Positions 1-13,245 of a DNA stretch of 64,000 nt are shown in pieces. How positions within the stretch are numbered: position 1 is the stretch's first letter; every line of letters starts with the position of its first letter. Source of the DNA: Staphylococcus sp. IVB6181 (GTDB lineage: Bacteria > Bacillota > Bacilli > Staphylococcales > Staphylococcaceae). Made by a program: the position numbers and the translations under genes. Under the pieces are notes generated by a model. That model saw only the letters and a list, made by a program, of their open reading frames with translations, was not told the origin of the DNA and made no database searches. The DNA lies in contig NZ_CP095096.1 in NCBI RefSeq assembly GCF_025561445.1, forward strand, positions 2,614,001 through 2,678,000. The letters run 5' to 3'.

Positions 1-595
1 CATAAGTTAATGAAGAATGTGGAAATCCAGGCAATCCAAAATGCGCACCATGTGCTTCATCTACTAGTACAGGTGTATGACACGCATGCTGCTGCTGAAT
101 AAAGGTTTGTATATCAAACGTTTCGCCGTAATAGTTCGGATACGTCACTATCGCCAGACTATGTTTCTCTTGATTATCCATTGTCAGCGGTGCTTTATAT
201 TGTTGTGTAGCTTCACTCAGTGTCATCGGCAAGATATCAGCTGTTGTTTGTGCTAAGTCCAAACCATGAAAAACTGATTTATGTACATTGCGTCCCATGA
301 TTACCGGCTGTTGTTGCTGTGCAGCTGCTTGAATCACTGACAGTATTCCTGAAGTTGTACCATTCACTAAATAATATGCATCATATTCAGGATGTTTATC
401 TATCGCTGCCATACTTTCTTTTAATACTGCTTCTGGATGATGGAGATCATCAAAATCAGTGATTTCGGTAATGTCCATCGCTAAATCCATTGCATTTAAT
501 GAGCCGATTGTCATATTTTTATGTCCGGGGACATGAAATGAAATCGGTTGTTCTTCAAGCCATGTCTCTAGCTTATGATTCAAGGGCAAATTCAT
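1..595 (-). CDS. Orn/Lys/Arg decarboxylase family protein, N-terminal part
   Basis: The gene reads leftward and runs off the window, so only about 198 N-terminal residues are visible. They form the start of a fold-type I PLP decarboxylase. It begins MNLPLNHKLETWL and continues with the substrate-binding HVPGHKNM segment (about residues 22-29), a NGTTSG loop that would bind the cofactor phosphate, and LVDEAHGAHFG, whose Asp pairs with the PLP ring nitrogen. The catalytic lysine (S-x-H-K) would lie outside the window. In other staphylococci a gene of this family sits between the rrn operon and tmk, which matches this position. The substrate (lysine, arginine or ornithine) cannot be told. The RBS is weak (AAAGGCAGTG). 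Confidence 0.85.
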   Translation of the reverse strand, partial: MNLPLNHKLETWLEEQPISFHVPGHKNMTIGSLNAMDLAMDITEITDFDDLHHPEAVLKESMAAIDKHPEYDAYYLVNGTTSGILSVIQAAAQQQQPVIMGRNVHKSVFHGLDLAQTTADILPMTLSEATQQYKAPLTMDNQEKHSLAIVTYPNYYGETFDIQTFIQQQHACHTPVLVDEAHGAHFGLPGFPHSSLTY

Positions 596-731
596 TTTTT
601 TCACTGCCTTTAATTTCGTAATTACCTCTTATTTTAACATATACATTGGAAAGAATTTGGACAGAAATGAAAGAAATTCTGTTTCTACCTGCCATAAAAA
701 CTAATTTATTACAAGATTGCTTCAAAAAAGG

Positions 732-762
732 CATAAAAAAAAGAGACCCGATTGGGTCTCTG
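732..762 (-). terminator. rrn operon terminator
   Basis: An inverted repeat (AGAGACCC at 742-749, GGGTCTCT at 754-761) is followed on the minus strand by a run of T at 741-735. It lies directly behind 5S rRNA and ends the operon. Confidence 0.85.
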
Positions 763-765
763 ATT

Positions 766-880
766 GCCTGGCAACGTCCTACTCTTGCGGAACGTAAGTC
801 CGACTACCATCGGCGCTAAAGAGCTTAACTTCTGTGTTCGGCATGGGAACAGGTGTGACCTCTTTGCCATTGTCGCCAGA
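766..880 (-). rRNA. rrf: 5S ribosomal RNA
   Basis: This 115-nt sequence on the minus strand starts TCTGGCGACA and ends GTTGCCAGGC, so the two ends pair to close helix I. It contains the conserved GAACACAGAAGTTAAGC segment. It is the last gene of the rrn operon. Confidence 0.97.
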
Positions 881-952
881 CAATGGAATGTTTATACATT
901 CAAAACTAGATAGTAAGTAAATTTCAATTCGACCAATCAAAACTTGAAATTT

Positions 953-5674
<4,722 letters not shown>

Positions 5675-5825
5675 ATTTATGATGTTTGACTAGCTCATAA
5701 AAACTATTTGTTATAAAACGTTTAAAACGTTTGTTAATTTTGGAATTAACGTTGACATATTGTCATTCAGTTTTCAATGTTCATTTCGTTTTCTTTAAGT
5801 CGTTTTTTGCGACTCACAAGAAATA

Positions 5826-5854
5826 ATTATACGCTCTTTCAAAACTAAAGTCAA
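5826..5854 (-). promoter_or_regulatory. rrn promoter P2 (proximal)
   Basis: On the minus strand TTGACT (5854-5849) and TATAAT (5831-5826) are separated by 17 bp, about 150 bp ahead of 16S. A boxA-like GAACATTGAAAACTG follows at about 5785-5764, as expected for a ribosomal leader. Confidence 0.8.
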
Positions 5855-5933
5855 CACTTTTTTTAAAAGTTTTTTAAAGTTAATTTTGTAAATCTTTGTT
5901 GAAGAATTTGTTTCGTTCGCTCAACAGATATTA

Positions 5934-5962
5934 ACTATACTATCATTCTAGATGAATTGCAA
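5934..5962 (-). promoter_or_regulatory. rrn promoter P1 (distal)
   Basis: TTGCAA (5962-5957) and TATAGT (5939-5934) are spaced 17 bp apart on the minus strand, about 108 bp upstream of P2. Tandem promoters are usual for rrn operons. Between 5,963 and 6,137 I see only AT-rich, non-coding sequence. Confidence 0.55.
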
Positions 5963-6136
5963 CCCCCCAAAATTGAAATTTACGCCTCGAAACCCTTGTC
6001 CTTATGCCTTTTCCCGTACTTTTATAACTCGTTGTTTATTAACGTTCGTGTTTTAGAAAGCATTCTCTTTTCAACCACTTCACAATTCCTTAACAATTAC
6101 CTCAAACACAAACTTTATTTTTTCCTAAAAAAGTTT

Positions 6137-6200
6137 TAAAAAAGTGCAGTAGGGCATAATACTAGGTTAAGGCACTAGTATTATTACTCCTCTGCACTTA
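6137..6200 (-). terminator. recR operon terminator
   Basis: A perfect 10-bp stem (ATAATACTAG / CTAGTATTAT) lies within a longer pairing of GTGCAG and CTGCAC. On the minus strand it is followed by a T-rich tract. It sits just behind the recR stop and insulates recR from the rrn promoters. Confidence 0.8.
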
Positions 6201-6202
6201 TT

Positions 6203-6799
6203 TTACATTTCTGTTCTTCCTGCAATCGCACGCGATAAAGTCACCTCATCGGCATATTCTAGATCTCCGCCCACTGATAAACCTTGTGCTAATCGTGTAA
6301 CCTTAATACCAATCGGCTTCACAAGTCGTGAAATATACATAGCTGTAGATTCACCTTCAAGGTTAGGATTCATTGCAAGAATCAATTCTTTAACTTCGTC
6401 ATCTTTTAATCGTTCTATTAATGAAGGAATATTTATATCTTCAGGTCCTATACCATCCATTGGAGAAATCGCACCATGCAATACATGATAAAGACCTTTG
6501 TATTCTTTCATTTTTTCCATTGCGATAACATCCTTATCATCTTCAACCACACAAATAACAGAACGGTCTCTCTGTTTGTCTTGGCAGATATAACAAGGAT
6601 CTTCTTCAGTAATATGACCGCAAACACTGCAATAAGTCAGTTCGCGTTTCACATCAACTAATGACTTCGCAAATTGAACGACATCGTCTTCTTTCATATC
6701 TAATACATGAAATGCCAGACGTTGCGCCGTCTTGGGCCCAATGCCTGGCAATTTCATGAAACTATCAATCAGTTTAGAAATCGGTTCTGGATAATGCAT
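6203..6799 (-). CDS. recR: Recombination mediator RecR
   Basis: RecR works with RecO (and RecF) to load RecA on single-stranded gaps. The 198 residues are the full normal length. An N-terminal helix-hairpin-helix ([15 protein letters not shown], residues 17-31) is followed by a C4 zinc finger (Cys57, Cys60, Cys69, Cys72) and a Toprim domain starting [11 protein letters not shown] (about residue 80). The start ATG lies 6 bp behind the ybaB stop, so the two are cotranscribed behind dnaX, the conserved dnaX-ybaB-recR arrangement of Firmicutes. Confidence 0.97.
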   Translation of the reverse strand: MHYPEPISKLIDSFMKLPGIGPKTAQRLAFHVLDMKEDDVVQFAKSLVDVKRELTYCSVCGHITEEDPCYICQDKQRDRSVICVVEDDKDVIAMEKMKEYKGLYHVLHGAISPMDGIGPEDINIPSLIERLKDDEVKELILAMNPNLEGESTAMYISRLVKPIGIKVTRLAQGLSVGGDLEYADEVTLSRAIAGRTEM

Positions 6800-6805
6800 G
6801 TTTTA

Positions 6806-7123
6806 TCACATTCCAGGAATGTTCAAGCCTTTAGTGTGTTTGCCTAAACGTTCTGATGTGAGTTCATCTGCTTTGTTCATCGCTTCGTTTGTTGCTGCTA
6901 ACACTAAATCTTGAAGCATTTCAACATCATCTGGGTCGACCGCTTCTTCATTAATCTCTACATCTACGACTTCTTTATGACCAGTTACTGTAACTGTAAC
7001 CATACCGCCGCCTGCAGTACCTTTTACTCGTTCATCTTTTAATTTTTCTTGCTCTTCAGCCATTTTCTTTTGCATTTTCTGCATTTGTTTCATCATTTGT
7101 TGCATATTTCCGCCACCGCGCAT
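6806..7123 (-). CDS. ybaB: YbaB/EbfC family nucleoid-associated protein
   Basis: This 105-residue protein belongs to the small DNA-binding YbaB/EbfC family, which forms dimers and binds DNA with little sequence preference. A methionine- and lysine-rich helix ([15 protein letters not shown], residues 7-21) leads into the conserved [14 protein letters not shown] strand and a helical C-terminus. The start has a strong RBS (AAGGAGGAAATGTATT before ATG). It sits between dnaX and recR. The exact cellular role of the family is unsettled; a link to replication and repair is inferred from the operon. Confidence 0.93.
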   Translation of the reverse strand: MRGGGNMQQMMKQMQKMQKKMAEEQEKLKDERVKGTAGGGMVTVTVTGHKEVVDVEINEEAVDPDDVEMLQDLVLAATNEAMNKADELTSERLGKHTKGLNIPGM

Positions 7124-7338
7124 AATACATTTCCTCCTTAGATTCTTGTTTGTTATTCAACATATGGTAAAGATATCAAGAGCATCACATCATCCAACTT
7201 GCTGCGTTGTGATTTTCTGCATTTATATAGTAGAAACACATGACATACTCTTATATCTCTTCTATTGATATGCAAATTATAACACAAAGCCGTCACGTCT
7301 TTCGACAATGATGGTGCCTTAGTATAAGGCATCTCTCT

Positions 7339-9069
7339 TTATTCTTCATCCATGACATGTACAGTATCTTCACCAAACATATCCTTAGCTTTTTGCACAA
7401 TATCATCATTTTTCGGTGCAGCTTGTTCTGCCTCAGCATTGCCGCCATTCGATGTGTTGCCGCGCTTTCGGTTTTTAATATATTCAGAACGTACTTGCAG
7501 CCATTGATCTGCAGGCACTCCTACGACTTTAACATCTTTATTGATAATACTGCGTACGACTTCTTCTAAATTTTTACGTTTTTCATCGTCCTCATTAACA
7601 ATCTCGCAGTGTATCTCTGCTTCAAATTGTACAAGCACACTCTTTTCGCTTGCCGCAACAGGAATTGAATTTTGCAATAGACTGACCAATGCTTTTTGAT
7701 TGTTATTCTTCGCATGATCAATTACTTCTTGCCAATGCTCTTTCAACAATTGAATATCTTCTTTATTCGCATTATCTAAGACTTTTGCAATTTGAGTCAT
7801 AGAGAAACTGTTCTTGCTCTTGCGGCGTCCTCTTGAAGAAGATTGTTGTTTAGGCGGCGTATTGACTTGTGTACCGCCTTGCTGTTTCAACGCATGCAAT
7901 TCTTGTTCTAAGTGTTCTAACCGTTGAAGCAATGCACTGTTTACATCATTTGTTGCTGGGGCTGCAGGTTGTGCAGCTGCGGGTGCTTCTGATACAGCTG
8001 GCGCTTCTCCGCCGGATTTAATGAGTTCTGCCATTTTAACCAGCAGGACTTCAAAGTGTACATTTTGATTCACACTAAAGCGTACAGAGACTAATGTGTC
8101 ATTGATGAGGTCTATCATTTTATACAGTGTATCTAAATCAAAACGCATCAATGCATCATATTCTGCATCTTGTTGTGCTGTTTTATTCATAATCGTATCA
8201 CGTACAAAGTAAATCAAATCGTTGATTAAACGATTCACTTCTTTGCCGTCTTTAATAAATTGATGGTAACGCACGAATGCATCTTTCACTTCGCCGTTTG
8301 CGACATCATTCATCAATTCATTTAATGAAGCTTCATCTACGCTGCCTGTCACATTCAAAGCATCTTGCAACGTTAAATGTTCATCACCGAATGCAATGGC
8401 TTGGTCCATAATACTTAACGCGTCACGCATACCGCCTTCAGAAGCCTTCGCAATAAAGGTAATGGTCTCTTCGTCGAACGCTATATTTTGAGACTGTGCC
8501 ACATAGCGCAAACGATCTGTAATCTGTTCTAAACCTATTGCTTTAAAATCAAAACGTTGCGCACGTGAAATAATAGTCGGCGGGATTTTATGCGGTTCAG
8601 TCGTCGCCAGGATAAAGATAGCATGTGCCGGCGGTTCTTCTAATGTTTTCAACAGTGCGTTAAATGCACCTGTCGTCAGCATATGCACCTCATCTATAAT
8701 GTAGACCTTATACTTAGATTGTGATGGTGCGTATTTAACTTTATCACGAATGTTTCTGATTTCATCGACACCATTATTACTTGCGGCGTCAATTTCAATC
8801 ACATCCGAGTTGGAACCTTGTGTGATACTCTTGCATATTTCACATTCATTGCAGGGTTCTCCGTCAACACTGTTAGGACAGTTGATCGCTTTCGCAAATA
8901 CTTTCGCAATACTTGTCTTACCCGTACCTCTGGGTCCGCTGAAAATATACGCATGCGATTGCTTGCCTTTAGCGATTGCGTTGCGGAGTGTTTTCGTTAC
9001 ATGCTCTTGTCCGACCACATCTTCAAAGCTTTGCGGCCGATACATTCTATATAAAGCTTGATAATTCAC
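7339..9069 (-). CDS. dnaX: DNA polymerase III subunit gamma/tau
   Basis: This is the clamp-loader ATPase of the replicative polymerase. The 576 residues carry a Walker A motif (GPRGTGKT, residues 45-52), a four-cysteine zinc module (Cys64, Cys73, Cys76, Cys79), a DEVH Walker B box (126-129) and an arginine finger in the SRAQRFDFK region. The C-terminal half contains an Ala/Pro-rich linker (APAVSEAPAAAQPAAPA) and the tau-specific part that contacts the polymerase and helicase. The 215-bp gap before ybaB holds a small palindrome (TGCCTTA / TAAGGCA, 7315-7331) but no clear gene. Confidence 0.97.
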   Translation of the reverse strand: MNYQALYRMYRPQSFEDVVGQEHVTKTLRNAIAKGKQSHAYIFSGPRGTGKTSIAKVFAKAINCPNSVDGEPCNECEICKSITQGSNSDVIEIDAASNNGVDEIRNIRDKVKYAPSQSKYKVYIIDEVHMLTTGAFNALLKTLEEPPAHAIFILATTEPHKIPPTIISRAQRFDFKAIGLEQITDRLRYVAQSQNIAFDEETITFIAKASEGGMRDALSIMDQAIAFGDEHLTLQDALNVTGSVDEASLNELMNDVANGEVKDAFVRYHQFIKDGKEVNRLINDLIYFVRDTIMNKTAQQDAEYDALMRFDLDTLYKMIDLINDTLVSVRFSVNQNVHFEVLLVKMAELIKSGGEAPAVSEAPAAAQPAAPATNDVNSALLQRLEHLEQELHALKQQGGTQVNTPPKQQSSSRGRRKSKNSFSMTQIAKVLDNANKEDIQLLKEHWQEVIDHAKNNNQKALVSLLQNSIPVAASEKSVLVQFEAEIHCEIVNEDDEKRKNLEEVVRSIINKDVKVVGVPADQWLQVRSEYIKNRKRGNTSNGGNAEAEQAAPKNDDIVQKAKDMFGEDTVHVMDEE

Positions 9070-9137
9070 TTTCGCACCTCCGGATACAAATCAACATTAT
9101 TATAGCACGCGTAAAGGACAGAACGCGACGATAGAAA

Positions 9138-9665
9138 CTACACTTCATTTTCAAAAATCAATTGTCCTTGCGGATTTGCATCTAATGTATCCCATAATAA
9201 GTAAACACTATACTGGTCGATAGCTTCCCCTTCAGGCACCTCTACACTAAAATCTGTTAATGGTACAAACCCAAGCGATCTGAAATAATCAGGCTCTCCT
9301 TCTACAATAATTTCATTATAACCCGCTTCTTTCGCTCGGCTCTCTGCAGCTTCGACTAATGCTTTGCCGATTCCATATTCACGATAATCTTCTTTTACTG
9401 ACAGTGACTTAATCATTAAAGGACGTTGGATATCCTCTTCATTTCGAATCAATTCTTGCATTAACAAAATATGACCGACGATTTCATTATCATCTGTACG
9501 TGCAATCATCTCAAAATCATGATTATAGTTTGGCAATTGACGTAATTCACGCAAGTTATCTTCATAATATTCCCCTTCGAAGAGTCCCTCACTATCTTTC
9601 TTATCTTTCAAGTGTGCAATGACTGGATAATCGTTCTCTGTTACTGTACCTAGAAATATCTGCAT
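9138..9665 (-). CDS. GNAT family N-acetyltransferase
   Basis: This is an acetyl-CoA-dependent acetyltransferase of 175 residues. The acetyl-CoA pyrophosphate-binding segment is visible as YREYGIGKALVEAAESRAKEAG, preceded by the beta-strand SLSVKED. I start it at the ATG at 9665, because the RBS GGAGGGG lies 5-6 nt ahead of it; a longer frame starting 24 nt upstream would place that RBS inside the gene. The acceptor is unknown. It lies between dnaX and a small membrane protein gene. Confidence 0.85.
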   Translation of the reverse strand: MQIFLGTVTENDYPVIAHLKDKKDSEGLFEGEYYEDNLRELRQLPNYNHDFEMIARTDDNEIVGHILLMQELIRNEEDIQRPLMIKSLSVKEDYREYGIGKALVEAAESRAKEAGYNEIIVEGEPDYFRSLGFVPLTDFSVEVPEGEAIDQYSVYLLWDTLDANPQGQLIFENEV

Positions 9666-9903
9666 ACGTTCCCCTCCGTTTTTCGTCAAAGTGATAGGTT
9701 TATTATAACGTAATTCTTCACTTTGTCTTATTAATACCCCTCTGTAATGAATGCTCCCCTTTTATCTACGACTTAAGTACAATTTATTGAAAGTGTATGT
9801 AAATTTTGTAAAATTATTGTAAATACTATGGTAAGATAATGAGTAATCCATGTGAAATGATTTCACGCTTCCAATAATAAAAGCTAAAGAGAGGATGTTT
9901 CAG

Positions 9904-10065
9904 ATGATTAAAAACAAAGTATATCTATTAATCGGTATTATATTTATCGTCCTCTGTATTGTGAGTTTTTCAAAAGTACAAAATATCTGGATGATTATCC
10001 CCGGGTTTGTATGCGGGGCGTTATTCATATACTTCAGCTTACAACTGAATCAGAAGGTTAAATGA
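9904..10065 (+). CDS. Small membrane protein (53 residues)
   Basis: The short ORF starts MIKNKVYLLIGIIF and ends LNQKVK. Two hydrophobic stretches (about residues 6-21 and 28-47) separated by a short loop predict a two-pass membrane protein with Lys-rich ends. An AGAGGAT ribosome binding site precedes the ATG, and a strong terminator follows directly, which together support a real gene. No function can be assigned. Small two-TM proteins of this kind are common in staphylococci. Confidence 0.65.
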   Translation: MIKNKVYLLIGIIFIVLCIVSFSKVQNIWMIIPGFVCGALFIYFSLQLNQKVK

Positions 10066-10067
10066 AG

Positions 10068-10109
10068 ATAGGGTTGCGATGAACAATAATTTGAACATCG
10101 CAACCCTAT
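10068..10109 (+). terminator. Terminator behind the small membrane protein gene
   Basis: A perfect 14-bp stem (ATAGGGTTGCGATG / CATCGCAACCCTAT) is followed by a T-rich stretch on the plus strand. Confidence 0.8.
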
Positions 10110-10140
10110 TTGATTGTTTTAAATACAGCTCCACCATTAA

Positions 10141-10182
10141 AAAATACGATGTGTCTATCAATGAAGAGACACATCGTATTTT
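10141..10182 (-). terminator. Terminator behind the MFS pseudogene
   Basis: A perfect 16-bp stem (10141-10156 / 10167-10182) lies just behind the stop codon of the MFS frame. Its A/T-rich foot gives a short T run on either strand. Confidence 0.75.
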
Positions 10183-10184
10183 CA

Positions 10185-11153
10185 TTAGTATTCCATTGTA
10201 ATGTGCTTGCGTCCATGCAAGAAGTAATACAGTACAATAACAAAGACAAGCAATGCTGCCATGAGTAAATATAAATTACGATAGCCTACACCGCCGATTA
10301 ATAAGCCCAGCAATGTCGGACCTGCGCCTGCCCCTAAATCTGCAAAAATGTAGAAGGTAGATGTTGCAAGTCCTATCTTCTTAGTTGGAGAAGCTTGAAT
10401 TGCAATTGTTTGGAAGGATGGCAAGATTGTACCATAACCGATACCAATAAAGATTGCTGAGAACAGCAGCATCCAACTGCTATGCGTAATACTTAATAAA
10501 GCTAATCCGATTACGAATAACACAAGTACCGGATAAACCACTTTATTCGCCCCATAATTATCGAATATTTTACCTGTGATCGGACGGACAATAAACATAC
10601 TTGCCGCATAGACAACAAAGAAGAAGCTGGCTGCTGCGGCTAGACCAATATGACTGGCATATGAATCAATAAACGCGAGCACACTGGAGTAGGCAATACC
10701 TACAAAGACTACTACGATAGAAATCGGCATTGCTTCCTTCTGCAAGAATTGACTTAAGCCTTTGTCTGGTTCAATTTCTTCATTTTCTTCGTCAACCTTA
10801 GGCTGTTTGATATTGGTAATGAAGAGTGCGAGTACACCGGCTAATACAATGCAGACTAAACAAACGATAAAGTTGCTTTCGAAACTGAAGTTTTGGTTGA
10901 TAATAATACCTAAGAAAGGCCCTACTGCCGAAGCAACTGTCGTACTTAGTGCATAATAACCAATGCCTTATAACATCCCGATAATAAAGATACCTGCGGC
11001 TAATCCGCCCATACCTTCGCCTGCGTGGAAGGTATCTATCGTAAACGCTGTAACTGTTACGATTAATGCATAATGAATGATATACATTAAAAAGTTGATG
11101 ATTGTAATGAACATAAAATCTTTTGTCCATAAATTGCGATACATTTTATGCAC
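10185..11153 (-). pseudogene. MFS transporter, interrupted by stop and internal deletion
   Basis: This is a drug/sugar-type major facilitator superfamily transporter that is broken. The frame starts MHKMYRNLWTKDFMF and reads through the first membrane helix to GIFIIGML, then meets a TAA at 10968-10970. The same frame then continues with GIGYYALSTTVASAVGPFLG and five or more further membrane helices to the end. With readthrough the frame is only about 322 codons, while the family is usually near 390-400. The conserved loop after helix 2 (G-R-x-x-D-R-x-G-R-R/K) and helices 3-4 are missing at the stop, so an internal deletion of roughly 70 codons is inferred. A LysR gene is divergent. Confidence 0.85.
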
Positions 11154-11207
11154 ACTCCCTCTATGATTTGTTACTAAAATTTCAATAATGCTATTATAAA
11201 CATAAAG

Positions 11208-11261
11208 ATTACTAATGTATAATGGATAATGTTAATGAATACATAAGTATTACTAATCTAT
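11208..11261. promoter_or_regulatory. Candidate LysR operator repeats
   Basis: Two near-identical direct repeats, ATTACTAATGTAT (11208-11220) and ATTACTAATCTAT (11249-11261), lie 41 bp apart in the 121-bp gap between the divergent LysR gene and the MFS pseudogene. The four-turn spacing suits a tetrameric LysR regulator. This is inference from position and repetition. Confidence 0.45.
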
Positions 11262-11274
11262 AAGGAGCATTACC

Positions 11275-12183
11275 ATGAACTTCGCACAATTGCACCATGT
11301 GAAAGCTATTGCAGAAACAGGCTCTATTACTAAAGCCGCAACTTTGCTTCACATTACACAGTCCGCTTTAAGCCAGTCGATATCCAACCTAGAAACTTCA
11401 CTCGGAATCAAACTCTTCCAAAGACAAAAGAGCGGTACGACACTGACACCGCTTGGGAAAAACATCTATCCCCTTATATTAGATATGTTGGAACAAGAGG
11501 AAAATTTATATGAAAAAATCGATACACTCAATTCGAATATGGATGGTTCGCTTTCAATTGCGACCGTACCTAGTCTATTTATGACAATTGTCCCAAGTGT
11601 ATTAGCCGCTTTCAAAAGAGACAATCCTAATATTGATGTACAGATTACAGAAGCTGAAAATCATGAAGTCCGCCAATCTGTTGTAAATGGTGAAGTAGAC
11701 ATCGGTTTATATACCGTGCTTCAAGAAGGCGACTTAGAAGTTACAGGGGCACATTACGCCCCTTTATTCTCAAGCGGCTTTACTGCCATTGTGCCTAAAG
11801 ACTCTAAACTTGCCTATCTCAGCAAACTGTCGCTCAGCGATATTAAAGGATTCCCCTTCATTCTATATGATCGTAATTTCTATAAACAGAACATCAAAAA
11901 GTTCGAAGAAAAGAACAACGCTATCAACTTGCTGTTCTCTACTAATAATGTCGGTGTACTCTTCAACTCTGTCGCTGAAGGGCTTGGCATGAGTATCTTA
12001 TCCGATTTAATGGTAGAAAGTACTCCCTTCTATCAACGCAATATGATTACAACCGTTCCGATAGGTGCACCTTTTAACCAAATGATTGAATATGGTGTAC
12101 TTTATATGGAAGATTCTGAGAAACAAAAACAAATCACTGAGTTCGCAAAATACTTAGTAGATGCTGCGAAATCTAATAGCTAG
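11275..12183 (+). CDS. LysR family transcriptional regulator
   Basis: This DNA-binding regulator has 302 residues, the normal LysR length. The N-terminal winged helix-turn-helix is clear: QLHHVKAIAETGSITKAATLLHITQSALSQSISNLE (about residues 5-40), followed by the LFQR segment of the wing. The C-terminal periplasmic-binding-like effector domain starts near residue 90. An AAGGAG-type RBS precedes the ATG. It is divergent from the MFS transporter gene that it probably once controlled. That target is now a pseudogene, so the regulator may be an orphan. The effector is unknown. Confidence 0.9.
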   Translation: MNFAQLHHVKAIAETGSITKAATLLHITQSALSQSISNLETSLGIKLFQRQKSGTTLTPLGKNIYPLILDMLEQEENLYEKIDTLNSNMDGSLSIATVPSLFMTIVPSVLAAFKRDNPNIDVQITEAENHEVRQSVVNGEVDIGLYTVLQEGDLEVTGAHYAPLFSSGFTAIVPKDSKLAYLSKLSLSDIKGFPFILYDRNFYKQNIKKFEEKNNAINLLFSTNNVGVLFNSVAEGLGMSILSDLMVESTPFYQRNMITTVPIGAPFNQMIEYGVLYMEDSEKQKQITEFAKYLVDAAKSNS

Positions 12184-12188
12184 AAACT

Positions 12189-12242
12189 AAAAGAAACAGG
12201 ATAAATGCACACAATCATGTGTATTTTCAGCCTGTTTCTTTT
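12189..12242 (+). terminator. Terminator behind the LysR gene
   Basis: AAAAGAAACAGG (12189-12200) pairs with CCTGTTTCTTTT (12231-12242). The loop holds a further ACACA/TGTGT hairpin, and a T tract follows. Confidence 0.8.
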
Positions 12243-12279
12243 TATATTGCTTTCTCATCTATTCAATAATAGACAACAG

Positions 12280-12621
12280 CTATTCTTTTGTTAACTCTAA
12301 TTTGTCTTTCGTATCGCCACTAGGATCTTCAATGATTAATTTATCCCCTTTGACTTTGTACTTCAATTTCATCGTTCTATTTTGAATATCAAAGTTCATA
12401 GTTCCATTGTCTTTATCAACAGTTCCATTAAATTCTCCGTCATTTTCTCCTACACCAAAGAACCCTTCAGATTGCATCGCTTTAATAATCATTGTCGCAT
12501 TGCCTGATTCACTGTTTGCTGTAACTCTAATGTCACTATTACTATATGTGCCATCTACCTTATTCCCGCATGCTGCCAACAAAATAATAAGTCCTAAACA
12601 AAACGCCATTAGTTTTTTCAT
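12280..12621 (-). CDS. Putative lipoprotein
   Basis: This 113-residue protein has a type II signal peptide: MKKLMAFCLGLIILLAACG, with lipobox LAAC and acylated Cys18. The mature part is small and polar (about 95 residues, beta-rich by appearance) and resembles the short staphylococcal lipoproteins that carry one compact beta domain. It is anchored on the outer face of the membrane. The function is unknown. It is monocistronic, with a long hairpin terminator on its upstream side that belongs to SRP RNA. Confidence 0.8.
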   Translation of the reverse strand: MKKLMAFCLGLIILLAACGNKVDGTYSNSDIRVTANSESGNATMIIKAMQSEGFFGVGENDGEFNGTVDKDNGTMNFDIQNRTMKLKYKVKGDKLIIEDPSGDTKDKLELTKE

Positions 12622-12712
12622 ACTTTTCCTCCTCGTATAATAAATCTTTCAAAACATATTATAGATTTCAGAGAAGACAGCATGGGTCCAGTTATTTATT
12701 ATTTTCAAACGC

Positions 12713-12771
12713 AAAAAATGCTTTCTTATTTTAACGATTGATTCGTCTCATAAAATAAGAAAGCATTTTTT
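12713..12771. terminator. Long hairpin, SRP RNA terminator
   Basis: A perfect 20-bp inverted repeat (12713-12732 / 12752-12771) has T runs at both feet. It ends SRP RNA transcripts on the minus strand and may act on both strands. Confidence 0.75.
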
Positions 12772-12794
12772 ATCATCTATTTAGAAATAAAAAT

Positions 12795-13066
12795 ACCGCG
12801 CAACTTTGCTTCGAATGTGTATCATGAACGTTACCAAAGTCGACAGCTAAATTTCGGCTACCCTACGGCACATATGAGAATCCACTTAATGCTGCTTCCG
12901 TCAGGACCTGACATGATTCATGGGTTCATATTGCATAGGACCGAAATCTTCAAACACCTCGTGCTTTGGGCAGACTTCACAAGTACACACCCTAGGCAAA
13001 GTATTCAGTCTCGCATAAGCGGATTTCGAGAATAGGGAACCGCTACCTCCCCACCTAGCACGGTAA
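12795..13066 (-). ncRNA. ffs: Signal recognition particle RNA, large Bacillus type
   Basis: On the minus strand the RNA begins near ACCGTGCTAGGTGGGGAGGT, the Alu-domain start typical of the long Gram-positive SRP RNA. It carries the conserved Ffh-binding S-domain core ATGTCAGGTCC..GGAAGCAGCATTAAG at about 12,930-12,890. The length of about 270 nt matches the large Firmicute form with an Alu domain. With Ffh it targets membrane proteins. In many staphylococci it lies next to dnaX; here four genes (a GNAT, a small membrane protein, the MFS/LysR pair and a lipoprotein) separate them. The 3' end is approximate. Confidence 0.93.
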
Positions 13067-13071
13067 GTTAT

Positions 13072-13101
13072 ATCATACTATATTTTAAGGTCGTAATGCA
13101 A
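13072..13101 (-). promoter_or_regulatory. SRP RNA promoter
   Basis: TTGCAT (13101-13096) and TATGAT (13077-13072) are 18 bp apart on the minus strand, about 6 bp before the RNA start. The end of the neighbouring transposon lies only about 10-20 bp upstream of the -35 box. Confidence 0.65.
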
Positions 13102-13117
13102 GCATTAATAATTTTTG

Positions 13118-13245
13118 GCACTCCCACAGCTAAAGCGGTGGGATTCTTTAGTGCAAAACCGTACGCATCTATTTCTAGTTTGTACTTGCCTAAAGCTAAG
13201 GGTATGCCAATACCCCATCCTAGTTCAGAACATATAGTTAACTAG
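13118..13245 (-). ncRNA. Candidate TnpB guide RNA (omega RNA) scaffold
   Basis: The right end of IS605-type elements encodes an RNA that guides TnpB; it overlaps the 3' end of tnpB and its last bases outside the element form the guide. Here about 125 nt behind the tnpB stop contain several short hairpins and the RE hairpin at 13122-13143. The segment and direction are inferred from known elements; RNA limits are unknown. Confidence 0.45.
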
